Assembly (NCBI GenBank): GCA_023267855.1
Contig: JALNLN010000007.1
Coordinates: 1 to 64,000, forward strand
Reading direction: 5' to 3'
Length of the DNA: 64,000 nt
Source of the DNA: Candidatus Geocrenenecus dongiae
GTDB taxonomy: Archaea > Thermoproteota > Nitrososphaeria_A > Caldarchaeales > Wolframiiraptoraceae
Position numbers and translations under genes: made by a program
Shown here: positions 25,718 to 33,493 of the stretch, in pieces
How the letters are laid out: every line of letters begins with the position of its first letter
Position numbering within the stretch: position 1 is the stretch's first letter
Notes under the pieces: model-generated
The model's database searches: none
Seen by the model: only the letters and a program-made list of their open reading frames with translations
Told to the model about the DNA's origin: nothing

Positions 25718-26401
25718 TTATTCTTTTAGCCATTCATCTTTAATTAACGTTTGGTTTATAGCGTCTCCTAAAGCCATGAATACTGAAGACCATGAATTAT
25801 ATCCATCTTCTCCCTTCATCATGTCTATGTGTAGTGTTGCTCCAAGACCTTTCACGAATTCATTAAAGAATATTTTTAGATTTTCTTCTGAAATATCTCC
25901 AATCTTTCCAAATATTTTTACCCTAGGATCTCTGTAGAAGATCAACTTCGGCTTGTTATTTATGACTACACCGACAGATGTAAAAGATTCTTCAATGATG
26001 CCGTGGCCAGCACCGTATCCCTTTATCCCATCTATCTTCTTTATGTTTTCTCCAAGCATTGAGATGGCTTTGCCGAGAACCCATCCAACATCTTCAAAAA
26101 TATTCTTCATAGATTTATTTTTCTGCTTAAACTCGATTTTTAAAGTAATATTAAGTCTTGCATAGTATGCGAATGTATTTAGTAATTTGTCTAGTAGAGA
26201 AATCTTTGTATCGATATATGTAGGTTTCTTAGGTCCTCTCTCAATTTCACATTCTATAGTGTAGCTTTCTCTTTCAAATAATAGAGATATTAGGGAAACT
26301 TCTTTCTTCAATATTTTCAGATTCTTCTCACTAATAGTTTTTAAACTAGAAGTTACAGACTCTTTTGTCACGTAGCCTTCAGCAGTTGGTTTTAGCCCCA
26401 A
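25718..26401 (-). CDS. HisB-fold protein lacking the metal-binding histidines
   Basis: A 227-residue protein that follows imidazoleglycerol-phosphate dehydratase (HisB) along its length: YVTKESVTSSLKTI (HisB RTTKET), DTKISLLDKLLNTFAYYA (TGIGFLDHMLxxxxxH), NIFEDVGWVLGKAI (DxHHTVEDVAI.LG), GIKGYG, HGIIEESFTSVGVVINNKP (the PMDEAL region) and LGATLHIDMMKGEDGYNSWSSVF.ALGDAI (TLHI...G.N.HH..E..FKA). The histidines of all the metal-binding motifs are replaced, so dehydratase activity is unlikely. The frame opens with TTG at 26401, but a TATA-like TTTATATA only 7-14 bases upstream suggests the GTG at 26371, just before TKES. I infer a ligand-binding or repurposed enzyme. Function unknown. Confidence 0.7.
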   Translation of the reverse strand: MGLKPTAEGYVTKESVTSSLKTISEKNLKILKKEVSLISLLFERESYTIECEIERGPKKPTYIDTKISLLDKLLNTFAYYARLNITLKIEFKQKNKSMKNIFEDVGWVLGKAISMLGENIKKIDGIKGYGAGHGIIEESFTSVGVVINNKPKLIFYRDPRVKIFGKIGDISEENLKIFFNEFVKGLGATLHIDMMKGEDGYNSWSSVFMALGDAINQTLIKDEWLKE

Positions 26402-26407
26402 ACCTAA

Positions 26408-26425
26408 TTTATATACGTTAAACGT
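26408..26425 (-). promoter_or_regulatory. TATA-like box next to an 11-base palindrome upstream of the HisB-like gene
   Basis: TTTATATA at 26408-26415 (plus-strand reading; TATATAAA on the coding strand) touches the exact inverted repeat ACGTT-A-AACGT at 26415-26425. The repeat sits where a TFB/BRE contact or a repressor would lie for transcription toward lower coordinates. Confidence 0.4.
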
Positions 26426-26515
26426 GGTATTTTTATTTTTCTATAATGTTCAAGAAATAGCGTATTAAAATAAAATAAATACTGCTTTTCATGGATTAGA
26501 AGATTTTTGTTTCTA

Positions 26516-27250
26516 CTAAATTTCTTCAACTTCTATCAAACCTTTCTTTTCTAGCGATTCTATTATCTGTCTTATTTCTCGTATATCTAGATTCAATTCT
26601 CTTGAACATTTTCTTAAATCTATCTCTCCTCCGCTATTCGAGATGTATGTGTAGACTCTTTTTTCATACTCTGTAAGCGATGGGATTTCTGGAAATCTGT
26701 TTTTGATAACTTCTATTGCATGTTTTTGAGCTTCTACTAGTATTGTCTCTGCTTCTTTACTTAATTCTTGATATTTTACTGGTTCTATTTCTTGACTCAC
26801 CATAGTAGATGTAAACTCTTCTATACATATTGATAGTTCACGTAGGTTCTGTACTACTTCAGGTGCTACAACCTTTAGATCATCTTCTACTTCTGTTATG
26901 AGTGATGTTAGAGGTGTTATGAGACCTATAACTTCTGTTATTTCTATAATTGTTTCAAGTCTTATCTTTACTTGGAGTAGTAGGAGTTGGCTCTTCTTAA
27001 CGATCTCTGCAAGTTTCCTTATCTCTGCTATTTCTTCAGCATATATCTTAGCTCTTTCTTCATCCATGTTTACAAGACATTCTATTACTTTCTCAAAGTA
27101 TTCTTTACTTCTCATCTCCATCTCAGCATACCTATTTTTAAGTTTCTCAATCTGTACGTTAAGTATGCTTAATGATTTTTCAAGTCTACTTCTAAAATCT
27201 ATTCTAGAATTTTCATCCATAAACTCTAAGTGATCCATACCGTCTATCAT
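26516..27250 (-). CDS. cdvB: ESCRT-III/CdvB-family cell-division protein with C-terminal winged helix
   Basis: A 244-residue Snf7/ESCRT-III protein. The long helical hairpin (about residues 22-150) carries the CdvB pattern: LEKSLSILNVQIEKLKNRYAEME, DEERAKIYAEEIAEIRKLAEIV and LETIIEITEVIGLITPL. From about 190 a winged-helix-like domain follows (TEYEKRVYTYISNSGGEIDLRKCSRELNLD ... ESLEKKGLIEVEEI), comparable with the C-terminal wing that in Sulfolobus CdvB contacts CdvA. ESCRT-III polymers constrict membranes in archaeal division. No cdvA or cdvC (Vps4) lies beside it; the gene seems single. Its presence is the best argument for a TACK rather than a euryarchaeal host. Confidence 0.85.
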   Translation of the reverse strand: MIDGMDHLEFMDENSRIDFRSRLEKSLSILNVQIEKLKNRYAEMEMRSKEYFEKVIECLVNMDEERAKIYAEEIAEIRKLAEIVKKSQLLLLQVKIRLETIIEITEVIGLITPLTSLITEVEDDLKVVAPEVVQNLRELSICIEEFTSTMVSQEIEPVKYQELSKEAETILVEAQKHAIEVIKNRFPEIPSLTEYEKRVYTYISNSGGEIDLRKCSRELNLDIREIRQIIESLEKKGLIEVEEI

Positions 27251-27330
27251 CTAGAAGCATAGAAAATACAGAAGATTTAATTCTTATCTGAGAGAAGACT
27301 ATTGTAGATTCTTTAGAGATTACCATGGAA

Positions 27331-27345
27331 ATATCTAGTAGATAT
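27331..27345. repeat. 15-base inverted repeat upstream of glmS
   Basis: ATATCTA-G-TAGATAT is an exact 7+1+7 inverted repeat. TAGAT/ATCTA words are common in this genome, so it may be chance, but a second palindrome stands closer to the same gene. Confidence 0.35.
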
Positions 27346-27408
27346 CTCTAGATTGGCCATCGAGATTCTAGATATCAGAATACGGCTATCTATCTTTCTA
27401 GAAAGAAT

Positions 27409-27432
27409 ATTTTTAAAATGTGGTTGGCCAAC
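27409..27432 (+). promoter_or_regulatory. glmS promoter with a 10-base palindrome
   Basis: A TATA-like box TATTTTTAAA (27409-27418) lies 34-43 bases before the glmS ATG. It is followed at 27423-27432 by the exact palindrome GTTGGCCAAC, i.e. between the box and the expected transcription start. TTGGCC occurs once more at 27353-27358. The arrangement suits an operator that blocks initiation. Confidence 0.5.
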
Positions 27433-27451
27433 ATATCTTAAGGTAGTCTAG

Positions 27452-29272
27452 ATGTGCGGTATAGCTGGATGTATCTCTAAGCATGGAGCTGTCTCAAAGA
27501 TACTTTTCAATGCTTTAAAAAGATTAGAGTATAGAGGTTATGATTCAGCAGGTATGTGTACTATTAATAATGGATATTTACAGATAAAGAAAGATCAAGG
27601 CAAGATTGATGAAATAAACGCTAGACTGAACTTCTTAAGTTTAGAGGGGAATATTGGGATAGCTCATACTAGGTGGGCTACACATGGCGCCCCCTCTCAA
27701 GTTAACGCTCACCCACATGTAGATTGTGAGAAAAAGATAGCTGTTGTACATAATGGAGTTCTAGAAAATTTCCTTGAAATTAAACAAGAACTAGAAGCTA
27801 GAAAACATGTATTCTTATCGAAAACAGACACGGAGGTGATACCACACCTTATAGAAGAATATCTAAAACTTGGATTAAGTTTTAAGGATGCTGTTAGAGA
27901 GGCATGCAAAAAACTTCGTGGAAGCTACGCTATAGCTGTAATATGTGTTGAAGAGCCAGATAAGATAGTAATTGCAAGGAATGAGTCTCCTCTAGTTGTT
28001 GGGTTGAGGGATGATATAAAGTTCGTGGCGAGTGATGTAGCGGCAATAATAGAGTATACGAATAAAGTGATTTTTCTCGAGAATGGTGATATGGCAGTGG
28101 TAACTCCTGAGATTGTTGAGATTATGAGGATAGATTCAGGAGTACTTGTTGAGAGAAGAATAACAGAATTAAACTGGACTGTAGAGATGGCGTCTAAAGG
28201 CGGCTACCTCCACTACTTCATAAAAGAGATCTATGAACAACCTCACACAATTAAAGAAGCCTTAAGAGTTCAAGAAAAATATCTCGATCTACTTACAGAA
28301 TTTCTAGATAGAGGTAAAGAAATATTCTTACTTGCTTCAGGAACATCTTATAATGCTTGTATCGCTGGATCTTATATGTTTTCGAAACTTGCAAGACTTA
28401 CAACGTTTCCTGTAATTGCTTCAGAGTTCATAGAAAATTACGGTAGATCAATAAGCATAGATACTGTCATACTTGCTGTAAGCCAATCAGGTGAAACGGC
28501 AGATGTGCTAACTGCTCTAGACTACGCGAGATATAGAGCTGCAACGATAATTGCTATAACTAACGTTCTTGGATCTACCTTAACGAGAATAGCTAGAGCT
28601 TACGTTCTCCAGAATGCTGGACCTGAGATAGGTGTAGCAGCGTCGAAAACATTTACCTCCCAGTTGATGGTACTAGCATTACTTGCACTCAGATTGGCTA
28701 GAAAGAGAGGCAAGATATCACAATTCGAAATAGATGATTTCTCAGATAAGCTGAATAGTATGCCTTCACTTGTTAAGAAGGTTTTAGAGATTTCAGATAA
28801 ACCAGTAAAAGAACTATCTAAAGAAGTCGCCAAATTTAACAGTATCTTCTTTCTGGGAAGAGGGATAAGTTATGCAACAGCTTTAGAAGCTAGATTAAAA
28901 GTTATGGAGTTAACATATATTCCATGTATAGCTTATCCAGCTGGTGAGAGTAAGCATGGTCCCATAAGTGTTATCGAAGATGGTTATCCTGTATTTTTCA
29001 TAGCTCCGAATGATGAAACACGCAAACACGTAATAGGGAATATTATGGAGATGAAAGCTAGAGGAGCAAAGATATACTGTGTAGGTTCTGAAGATGATAG
29101 AGAACTTATAGAATTGTCAGACTGGTATCTTGGCCTACCCCACGTCCATGAACTACTATCCCCGGTAATTTATGTGATCCCATTCCAGCTACTGGCATAC
29201 TACACAGCTTTAGAGAAGAAACTGGATCCAGATAAACCTAGAAATCTAGCGAAAAGTGTAACTGTACTTTAA
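27452..29272 (+). CDS. glmS: Glutamine--fructose-6-phosphate aminotransferase (isomerising)
   Basis: Makes glucosamine 6-phosphate from fructose 6-phosphate and glutamine, the entry to UDP-GlcNAc and N-glycans. The N-terminal class II glutaminase domain begins MCGIAGC with Cys2 as nucleophile; RLEYRGYDSAGM, IAHTRWATHGAPSQVNAHPH and HNGVLENF follow. The C-terminal half has two SIS domains (LASGTSYNACIAGSYMFSKLA, AVSQSGETADVL, FLGRGISYATALEARLKVMELTYI, AGESKHGPISVIE) and ends KPRNLAKSVTVL, the usual tail. At 606 residues it is full length. Its stop overlaps the end of the convergent herA gene by 4 bases. Confidence 0.97.
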   Translation: MCGIAGCISKHGAVSKILFNALKRLEYRGYDSAGMCTINNGYLQIKKDQGKIDEINARLNFLSLEGNIGIAHTRWATHGAPSQVNAHPHVDCEKKIAVVHNGVLENFLEIKQELEARKHVFLSKTDTEVIPHLIEEYLKLGLSFKDAVREACKKLRGSYAIAVICVEEPDKIVIARNESPLVVGLRDDIKFVASDVAAIIEYTNKVIFLENGDMAVVTPEIVEIMRIDSGVLVERRITELNWTVEMASKGGYLHYFIKEIYEQPHTIKEALRVQEKYLDLLTEFLDRGKEIFLLASGTSYNACIAGSYMFSKLARLTTFPVIASEFIENYGRSISIDTVILAVSQSGETADVLTALDYARYRAATIIAITNVLGSTLTRIARAYVLQNAGPEIGVAASKTFTSQLMVLALLALRLARKRGKISQFEIDDFSDKLNSMPSLVKKVLEISDKPVKELSKEVAKFNSIFFLGRGISYATALEARLKVMELTYIPCIAYPAGESKHGPISVIEDGYPVFFIAPNDETRKHVIGNIMEMKARGAKIYCVGSEDDRELIELSDWYLGLPHVHELLSPVIYVIPFQLLAYYTALEKKLDPDKPRNLAKSVTVL

Positions 29273-30735
29273 TCTCTCAAACTAAGATAGGTCTTCTCTA
29301 CATTAAAGTACAGCTTTGTTTCTCCCATAGTAACTAGCGGTAGGCTTCTTGTCTTCACGACTATTGGTAAATCATTTACAACTTTTCCAATAACTAGACA
29401 TCTTCTAGGTGGAAGATTCTTCACAATCTTCTTCACAGTTTCTGCATCAACTCTAGAAGCTTTTGCAAGATAATCTAGATCAGAATCATTTGTAAAATTG
29501 AAGATGAAGATATTGTCTGCCTGTCTATACACTGAGTCTGGAATCATGTCGGGCTGGTTTGTAACAAATATTGGGAAGACGCCTATGTGTCTCATTCTAG
29601 TTACTAGATCATCCCAGTAGGTTTCTCTAAGATATAGATGAGCTTCTTCAGCTACTAGAAAAAGTGGAGGAATAGATTCATCTTTCAACATACTTGAAAG
29701 CTTGCTGAGAAGATACTCTACAACAACCCTCCTCCCCTGGGGCGAAGTTTTCGATAAATCTATTATTAATGCTGCACCGTAAGAAAGCTTGCTTAAAAAT
29801 TCTTGAAGAGAGAAATCTCCAGAATCATTAAAGAATTCTAGAGATTCTATTGATTGTAGTCTACTTAGGAGAGCGTCTCTAATAGATTCATTCATCTGGA
29901 TTTTTGAGATAGCTTCCACTAATCCTCTTAAAGATATTTTCCCATTAAGTTTCTCAACAATATACCATGCTCTAGAGAATTCTCTTAAGCTAGCTGTAGG
30001 GGTCTCATAAACATATTTCAATATATCTAACATAGTTCTTAAACCTGTTTCAGATAGAGAGACTCTAAAATTCTCTCCAGGAGTAAGTATGAATAGTTTT
30101 CTAGAAATTTCACTTTCACCTCCATCTATTTTTCTAGACAATCCTACATACTCGCCATTGATATCTAGAACCATTACTTTTGCACCATACTCGACTAGGT
30201 TTACGACAAGCATTTTAGCTAGATGGGATTTCCCCATCTCTTTCTTACCAGTTATTATTGTGAGGGCACCGTCTAGAGCTTCAGCTGTTATCGAAATCCA
30301 TCCACCCATACATTCTCCAATCAAAATATTCCTTCTACCAATACTTTTAGATAGCTCCATTATTAGAGAAGGTGGAGTCTTGCTGATCTTTGATCTAAAT
30401 CTAGATGGAAGCCAGAGAACGTCATTTCTAAGCTCACCGTTCATCACGACACCTCTAACCTTCGCTATCACTAATCTTGCATCTCTAATATTAGCTATTA
30501 CGGAACCTAGAGAATATGGATCAATAGAACTAGAATCTACGAAATCTTCACTTGAGAGTTCTCTTAAAGCATCTTCAAGTACACCTGGTACATCAGCGTA
30601 TTCTATATCTATCACTTGAGCTAAAAGCGTCTTTCCACCATCTTCTATCGTTAAGTAGTCTCCTCTCTCAAGTATCTCTTCTTCAGGGTTAGCGAGTATT
30701 TCTAGTGTATCTCCATTCTTCGCCAAGATCTTCAT
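29269..30735 (-). CDS. herA: HerA-type DNA-end-resection ATPase
   Basis: HerA/FtsK-superfamily hexameric ATPase of 488 residues working with NurA in end resection. The N-terminal HAS-barrel covers about 1-100 (ILERGDYLTIEDGGKTLLAQVIDI). Walker A is TGKKEMGKSHLAK near 163, then VMVLDINGEYVG; Walker B is FLVAEEAHLYLRE near 367, followed by IGVFPIFVTNQPDMIPDSVYRQADN, the sensor/arginine-finger region. The last residues (LPLVTMGETKLYF) are the usual tail. The start overlaps the nurA stop by 4 bases, so nurA-herA form one operon, transcribed toward lower coordinates. Confidence 0.92.
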   Translation of the reverse strand: MKILAKNGDTLEILANPEEEILERGDYLTIEDGGKTLLAQVIDIEYADVPGVLEDALRELSSEDFVDSSSIDPYSLGSVIANIRDARLVIAKVRGVVMNGELRNDVLWLPSRFRSKISKTPPSLIMELSKSIGRRNILIGECMGGWISITAEALDGALTIITGKKEMGKSHLAKMLVVNLVEYGAKVMVLDINGEYVGLSRKIDGGESEISRKLFILTPGENFRVSLSETGLRTMLDILKYVYETPTASLREFSRAWYIVEKLNGKISLRGLVEAISKIQMNESIRDALLSRLQSIESLEFFNDSGDFSLQEFLSKLSYGAALIIDLSKTSPQGRRVVVEYLLSKLSSMLKDESIPPLFLVAEEAHLYLRETYWDDLVTRMRHIGVFPIFVTNQPDMIPDSVYRQADNIFIFNFTNDSDLDYLAKASRVDAETVKKIVKNLPPRRCLVIGKVVNDLPIVVKTRSLPLVTMGETKLYFNVEKTYLSLRD

Positions 30736-31835
30736 ACAACATCACCATCTATAGGATTGAAGAGTAAATCTCGAGTGGAAGTTGGCGAAACTATTTCTAT
30801 ATCCATCTTCCTAAGTAATGTGTGGATTGTTATTACATCCATCTTTGTAAATGTAGAGTAATCGTGAGCGAGTATAAGTGTCTCTGGATAACCGTAGATA
30901 AGTGGATCATTACCAACAAGAATGCCGACCAACATGCTTGGATCACTTACATTTAATGGAGCATCAACTCTATAACCTGGACATCTATTTGTTAAGTGTG
31001 CGAGGAAAACTCTTCCAAGAAGACGTATTCCACTAAAATTTCTAAGAAAGACGTGTGTAAGATCTACTAGATATGGAGGCTTAAAGTTTTCAAGATTCAA
31101 CTGTTTAATCAGAATCTCCAAATCTATTGAAGTTGTCTTGGAGAATGCTAGTACATCATTACCATTCTCTAAACATTTCTTTAATATTTCTTCAAGAATA
31201 CTGGGTGAATATACTCTATCGCTTACCGTTAATGAGCCGTCGAAAAGAATTAGAGTATTCTTAAATATCTCCGCAACGTATTTTTGTATCTTTCTCTCTA
31301 AAATTTCTGCAAAAATCTTCTGAGAATATCTATAGAATTCGTATCTATCTCTACTGTATATGGGTTTATAATGTTCTCCAAGAAGTTTTCTGAAATTCTT
31401 CTTTGTAACATAGAATAAAAATGGACCTATAACGGTACACTTAATTTTTTTATTAGTCCTCTTATGAATTACCGCTCCTTTAACAGCTATGATTACTCCT
31501 CTAGATGATTCAGCAATTCTTATAGAAGATGTATCTACAGCCACTATCTCTTTCTTATCTTTTATCGGGTTTACTTTATAGATGCTGGGTGAGATATAGT
31601 CGTCTAAAGTTAGATTAGTTCTTGACTCATCTAGATACTCTATCATGAGATCTTCAGATGGAATTGTGTACATTTTGAGATCAATATTATCTTTTAAACT
31701 CTGTCTACTAAGTTCATAGAAAGCCTTAAAATAATCTTCAACTAATTGTAATTGGGGTTGGGATTGGATCAATTCGCAGTTTCCCCTAATATTATAGTTG
31801 AATATTTGTTTATAAATGTTGCTCAAATTGAGCAT
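30732..31835 (-). CDS. nurA: NurA 5'-3' nuclease
   Basis: NurA-domain nuclease (about 367 aa), partner of HerA. The first catalytic motif is EIVAVDTSSIRI near 98, with Asp, the second is LILFDGSLTVSDR near 203, with Asp, and further conserved parts are VLAFSKTTSIDLE and a C-terminal DVITIHTLLRKM. I use the ATG at 31835; a TTG two codons earlier (31841) is also open. The 5' end is nearly back-to-back with the divergent gene at 31844, and a palindrome plus a TATA box for that gene lie inside the first nurA codons. nurA and herA overlap by 4 bases. Confidence 0.9.
   Translation of the reverse strand: MLNLSNIYKQIFNYNIRGNCELIQSQPQLQLVEDYFKAFYELSRQSLKDNIDLKMYTIPSEDLMIEYLDESRTNLTLDDYISPSIYKVNPIKDKKEIVAVDTSSIRIAESSRGVIIAVKGAVIHKRTNKKIKCTVIGPFLFYVTKKNFRKLLGEHYKPIYSRDRYEFYRYSQKIFAEILERKIQKYVAEIFKNTLILFDGSLTVSDRVYSPSILEEILKKCLENGNDVLAFSKTTSIDLEILIKQLNLENFKPPYLVDLTHVFLRNFSGIRLLGRVFLAHLTNRCPGYRVDAPLNVSDPSMLVGILVGNDPLIYGYPETLILAHDYSTFTKMDVITIHTLLRKMDIEIVSPTSTRDLLFNPIDGDVV
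31809..31833. promoter_or_regulatory. TATA box and 13-base palindrome between divergent nurA and winged-helix gene
   Basis: TTTATAAAT at 31809-31817 lies 27-35 bases before the ATG at 31844 and is a good archaeal promoter element. The exact palindrome GCTCAA-A-TTGAGC at 31821-31833 follows at the expected transcription start and also contains the first codons of nurA. A DNA-binding protein there would touch both transcription units. Confidence 0.55.
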
Positions 31836-31843
31836 GATCAAAA

Positions 31844-32254
31844 ATGAATGAAAAAGAAAAAATTAAAATAGAAGTAACCGTAGGACCTGCAACAGTTAGA
31901 ATAGAAGCTCCTCCAGATAAATTAGAAGAAGCTCTAAGACAAGTAATAATGGTTTTAAAAGAGACTTTACCACAAAGCGGGTTAAAAGAAGAGATTGTTG
32001 AAAAGAAATCTAGTGGAAAAGTTTCACCAACTTGTTCAACATTATTGAAGAATCTTGTTGAAGAAGGATGGTTTGATAAACCTAGAAGTCTTTCTGAAAC
32101 TGTTCAAGAATTGGCCAAAAGAGGATATAATTATGATTCAACTGCTGTCTCCCATTCTCTACTAGATTTAGTAAGAGAAAAAGTACTTGCAAGAGAGGGC
32201 ACTCCTAGAAGATACATCTACTATAGTATTCAGAAGAAGATCCAATCTGAATAA
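31844..32254 (+). CDS. Small winged-helix protein with N-terminal beta-beta-alpha domain
   Basis: A 136-residue protein of a type seen in several TACK archaea but without a known function. Residues 5-45 form a short domain (KIEVTVGPATVRIEAPPDKLEEALRQ split over two strands and a helix). Residues 60-130 look like a winged helix: TLLKNLVEEGWFDKPRSLSE, ELAKRGYNYDSTAVSHSL, LDLVREKVLAREGTPRRYIYY. It has a leaderless-type promoter with a palindrome (31809-31833) and is divergent from nurA. The next gene, in opposite orientation, encodes a protein with a similar N-terminal domain, which suggests a related pair. DNA binding is inferred from the fold only. Confidence 0.65.
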   Translation: MNEKEKIKIEVTVGPATVRIEAPPDKLEEALRQVIMVLKETLPQSGLKEEIVEKKSSGKVSPTCSTLLKNLVEEGWFDKPRSLSETVQELAKRGYNYDSTAVSHSLLDLVREKVLAREGTPRRYIYYSIQKKIQSE

Positions 32255-32302
32255 GTATAGGATCACGATTATGTAGGTAGCTTCGAGACTTAATTAATCT
32301 GA

Positions 32303-32809
32303 CTAGGATTCTCTTCTTACTCCATATTTTTCTACTAGATACTTTACTCCAGTTACTGTTATCACGTAATCTCCTCTATCTAATCTTCTCAAGAAACCTT
32401 GTTTAATTAATTCACTTAATCTTCCCGAAATTGTCTTTTCTTTTTTCTGTAAGTTCTTTGACAAGTCTACTATAGATATGGCTGGGTCTTCTCTCCTCCC
32501 AATCTTATGCTCAATATGATTTTTTAATGCAAAGAATAGTATCGCATCTTGGGAAGGTAGATCTACTAGATTCTTTAAGAATATTATGCCTTCCTCACTA
32601 TTATACGCTATGCTATCTGAAAGCTTTTCGAAAATTTCTTCTAAACCAATTTCTAGAATTATCTTAGAAGCTAAAGTATATGTGGGAATAACCTTTTCCA
32701 TAAATTTTACAACTTGCATATAGACTTCTCTCGGCTCTCCTGCAAATTGAGCTTCAATATCTCGGTATCTTATAGTAACCTTCATTTCATTTTCCAACAT
32801 ACATACCAC
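32303..32809 (-). CDS. Winged-helix protein related to its convergent neighbour
   Basis: A 168-residue protein. Its N-terminus (MKVTIRYRDIEAQFAGEPR, then EVYMQVVKFMEKVIP) has the same strand-strand-helix pattern as the start of the 31844 gene product. A helical middle (about 45-105) is followed by a winged helix (about 108-168: SIVDLSKNLQKKEKTISGRL, ELIKQGFLRRLDRGDYVITVTGVKYLV). The frame opens with GTG at 32809; ATGs at 32800 and 32785 are alternatives, and the last (MKVTIRY) gives the cleanest domain start. Function unknown; a transcription regulator is the simplest guess. Confidence 0.65.
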   Translation of the reverse strand: MVCMLENEMKVTIRYRDIEAQFAGEPREVYMQVVKFMEKVIPTYTLASKIILEIGLEEIFEKLSDSIAYNSEEGIIFLKNLVDLPSQDAILFFALKNHIEHKIGRREDPAISIVDLSKNLQKKEKTISGRLSELIKQGFLRRLDRGDYVITVTGVKYLVEKYGVRRES

Positions 32810-32910
32810 TATAAAGTAGAAGTTAGAGATAGCTCATAAATATTAATCTACCTATTCCATACTTCTACAGATTGTAAATATTCATATTCATCCTGAAAGT
32901 AGTTTTGGTT

Positions 32911-33453
32911 ATGATAGATAAGATTCTAGATGAGGAAGTTGAGAAATATGTTCAGAAAGAGTTTATTATAGTAGATTCTAAGATGAGTGTGGTTGATGCT
33001 GTTAGAATAATGAGAGAAAAGAAGATTGATTGTGTAATAGTTTATGAAGATAATAAGCCTGTAGGTATGCTTACTTTGAGAGATATAGTGTATAAGGTTC
33101 TCGCTGAGAATAGAGATCCATCTAAAACAAAGATTGGAGATGTTGCTTCAAAACCATTGATCTACGTTCTTCCCGATACGAAGGTTAGAGATGCTTTAAA
33201 GATAATGATGGAGAAAGATATTAGAAGACTTCCAGTAATAGATAGAGATAAGATTATAGGTGTACTTGTCTTAAGAATGGTGGTAGGAAATCTTGCTGAA
33301 AGATCTATACCTATTCTAGATCTAGAACCTCCAGAAGGTTATAAGTGTCCATACTGTGGTTCAGTATTCAAGACTAGTGATGAATTATCTAAACATATAG
33401 ATAGAGTTCACATAGGACACGGACTACTTGAAGGAATAACTCGGAAAGAATGA
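32911..33453 (+). CDS. CBS-domain pair fused to a C2H2 zinc finger
   Basis: About 180 residues. Two CBS domains occupy roughly 12-130 (FIIVDSKMSVVDAVRIMREK ... GMLTLRDIVYKVLAE, then SKPLIYVLPDTKVRDALKIM ... RRLPVIDRDKIIGVLVL). After a short linker comes YKCPYCGSVFKTSDELSK and HIDRVH, a C-x2-C-x12-H-x4-H finger. CBS modules usually sense adenylate nucleotides, so the finger may carry that signal to DNA, RNA or a protein partner; this is inference. ATG 32911 is chosen over a TTG two codons before. It stands upstream of the PfkB kinase gene with a 40-base gap. Confidence 0.85.
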   Translation: MIDKILDEEVEKYVQKEFIIVDSKMSVVDAVRIMREKKIDCVIVYEDNKPVGMLTLRDIVYKVLAENRDPSKTKIGDVASKPLIYVLPDTKVRDALKIMMEKDIRRLPVIDRDKIIGVLVLRMVVGNLAERSIPILDLEPPEGYKCPYCGSVFKTSDELSKHIDRVHIGHGLLEGITRKE

Positions 33454-33493
33454 ATAGAGCCGGGGAAAGAGACATTAAAGTGGCTGGTGCTAG

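Noticed and set aside
27251-27451. Possible glmS ribozyme/riboswitch upstream of glmS
   Set aside because: The glmS ribozyme is a bacterial element and I see none of its core; the likely leader after the TATA-like box is short.
30089-30619. 176-codon plus-strand frame inside herA
   Set aside because: Antisense to a gene with complete HerA motifs; the peptide is Ser/Pro/Thr-rich and has no recognisable domain.
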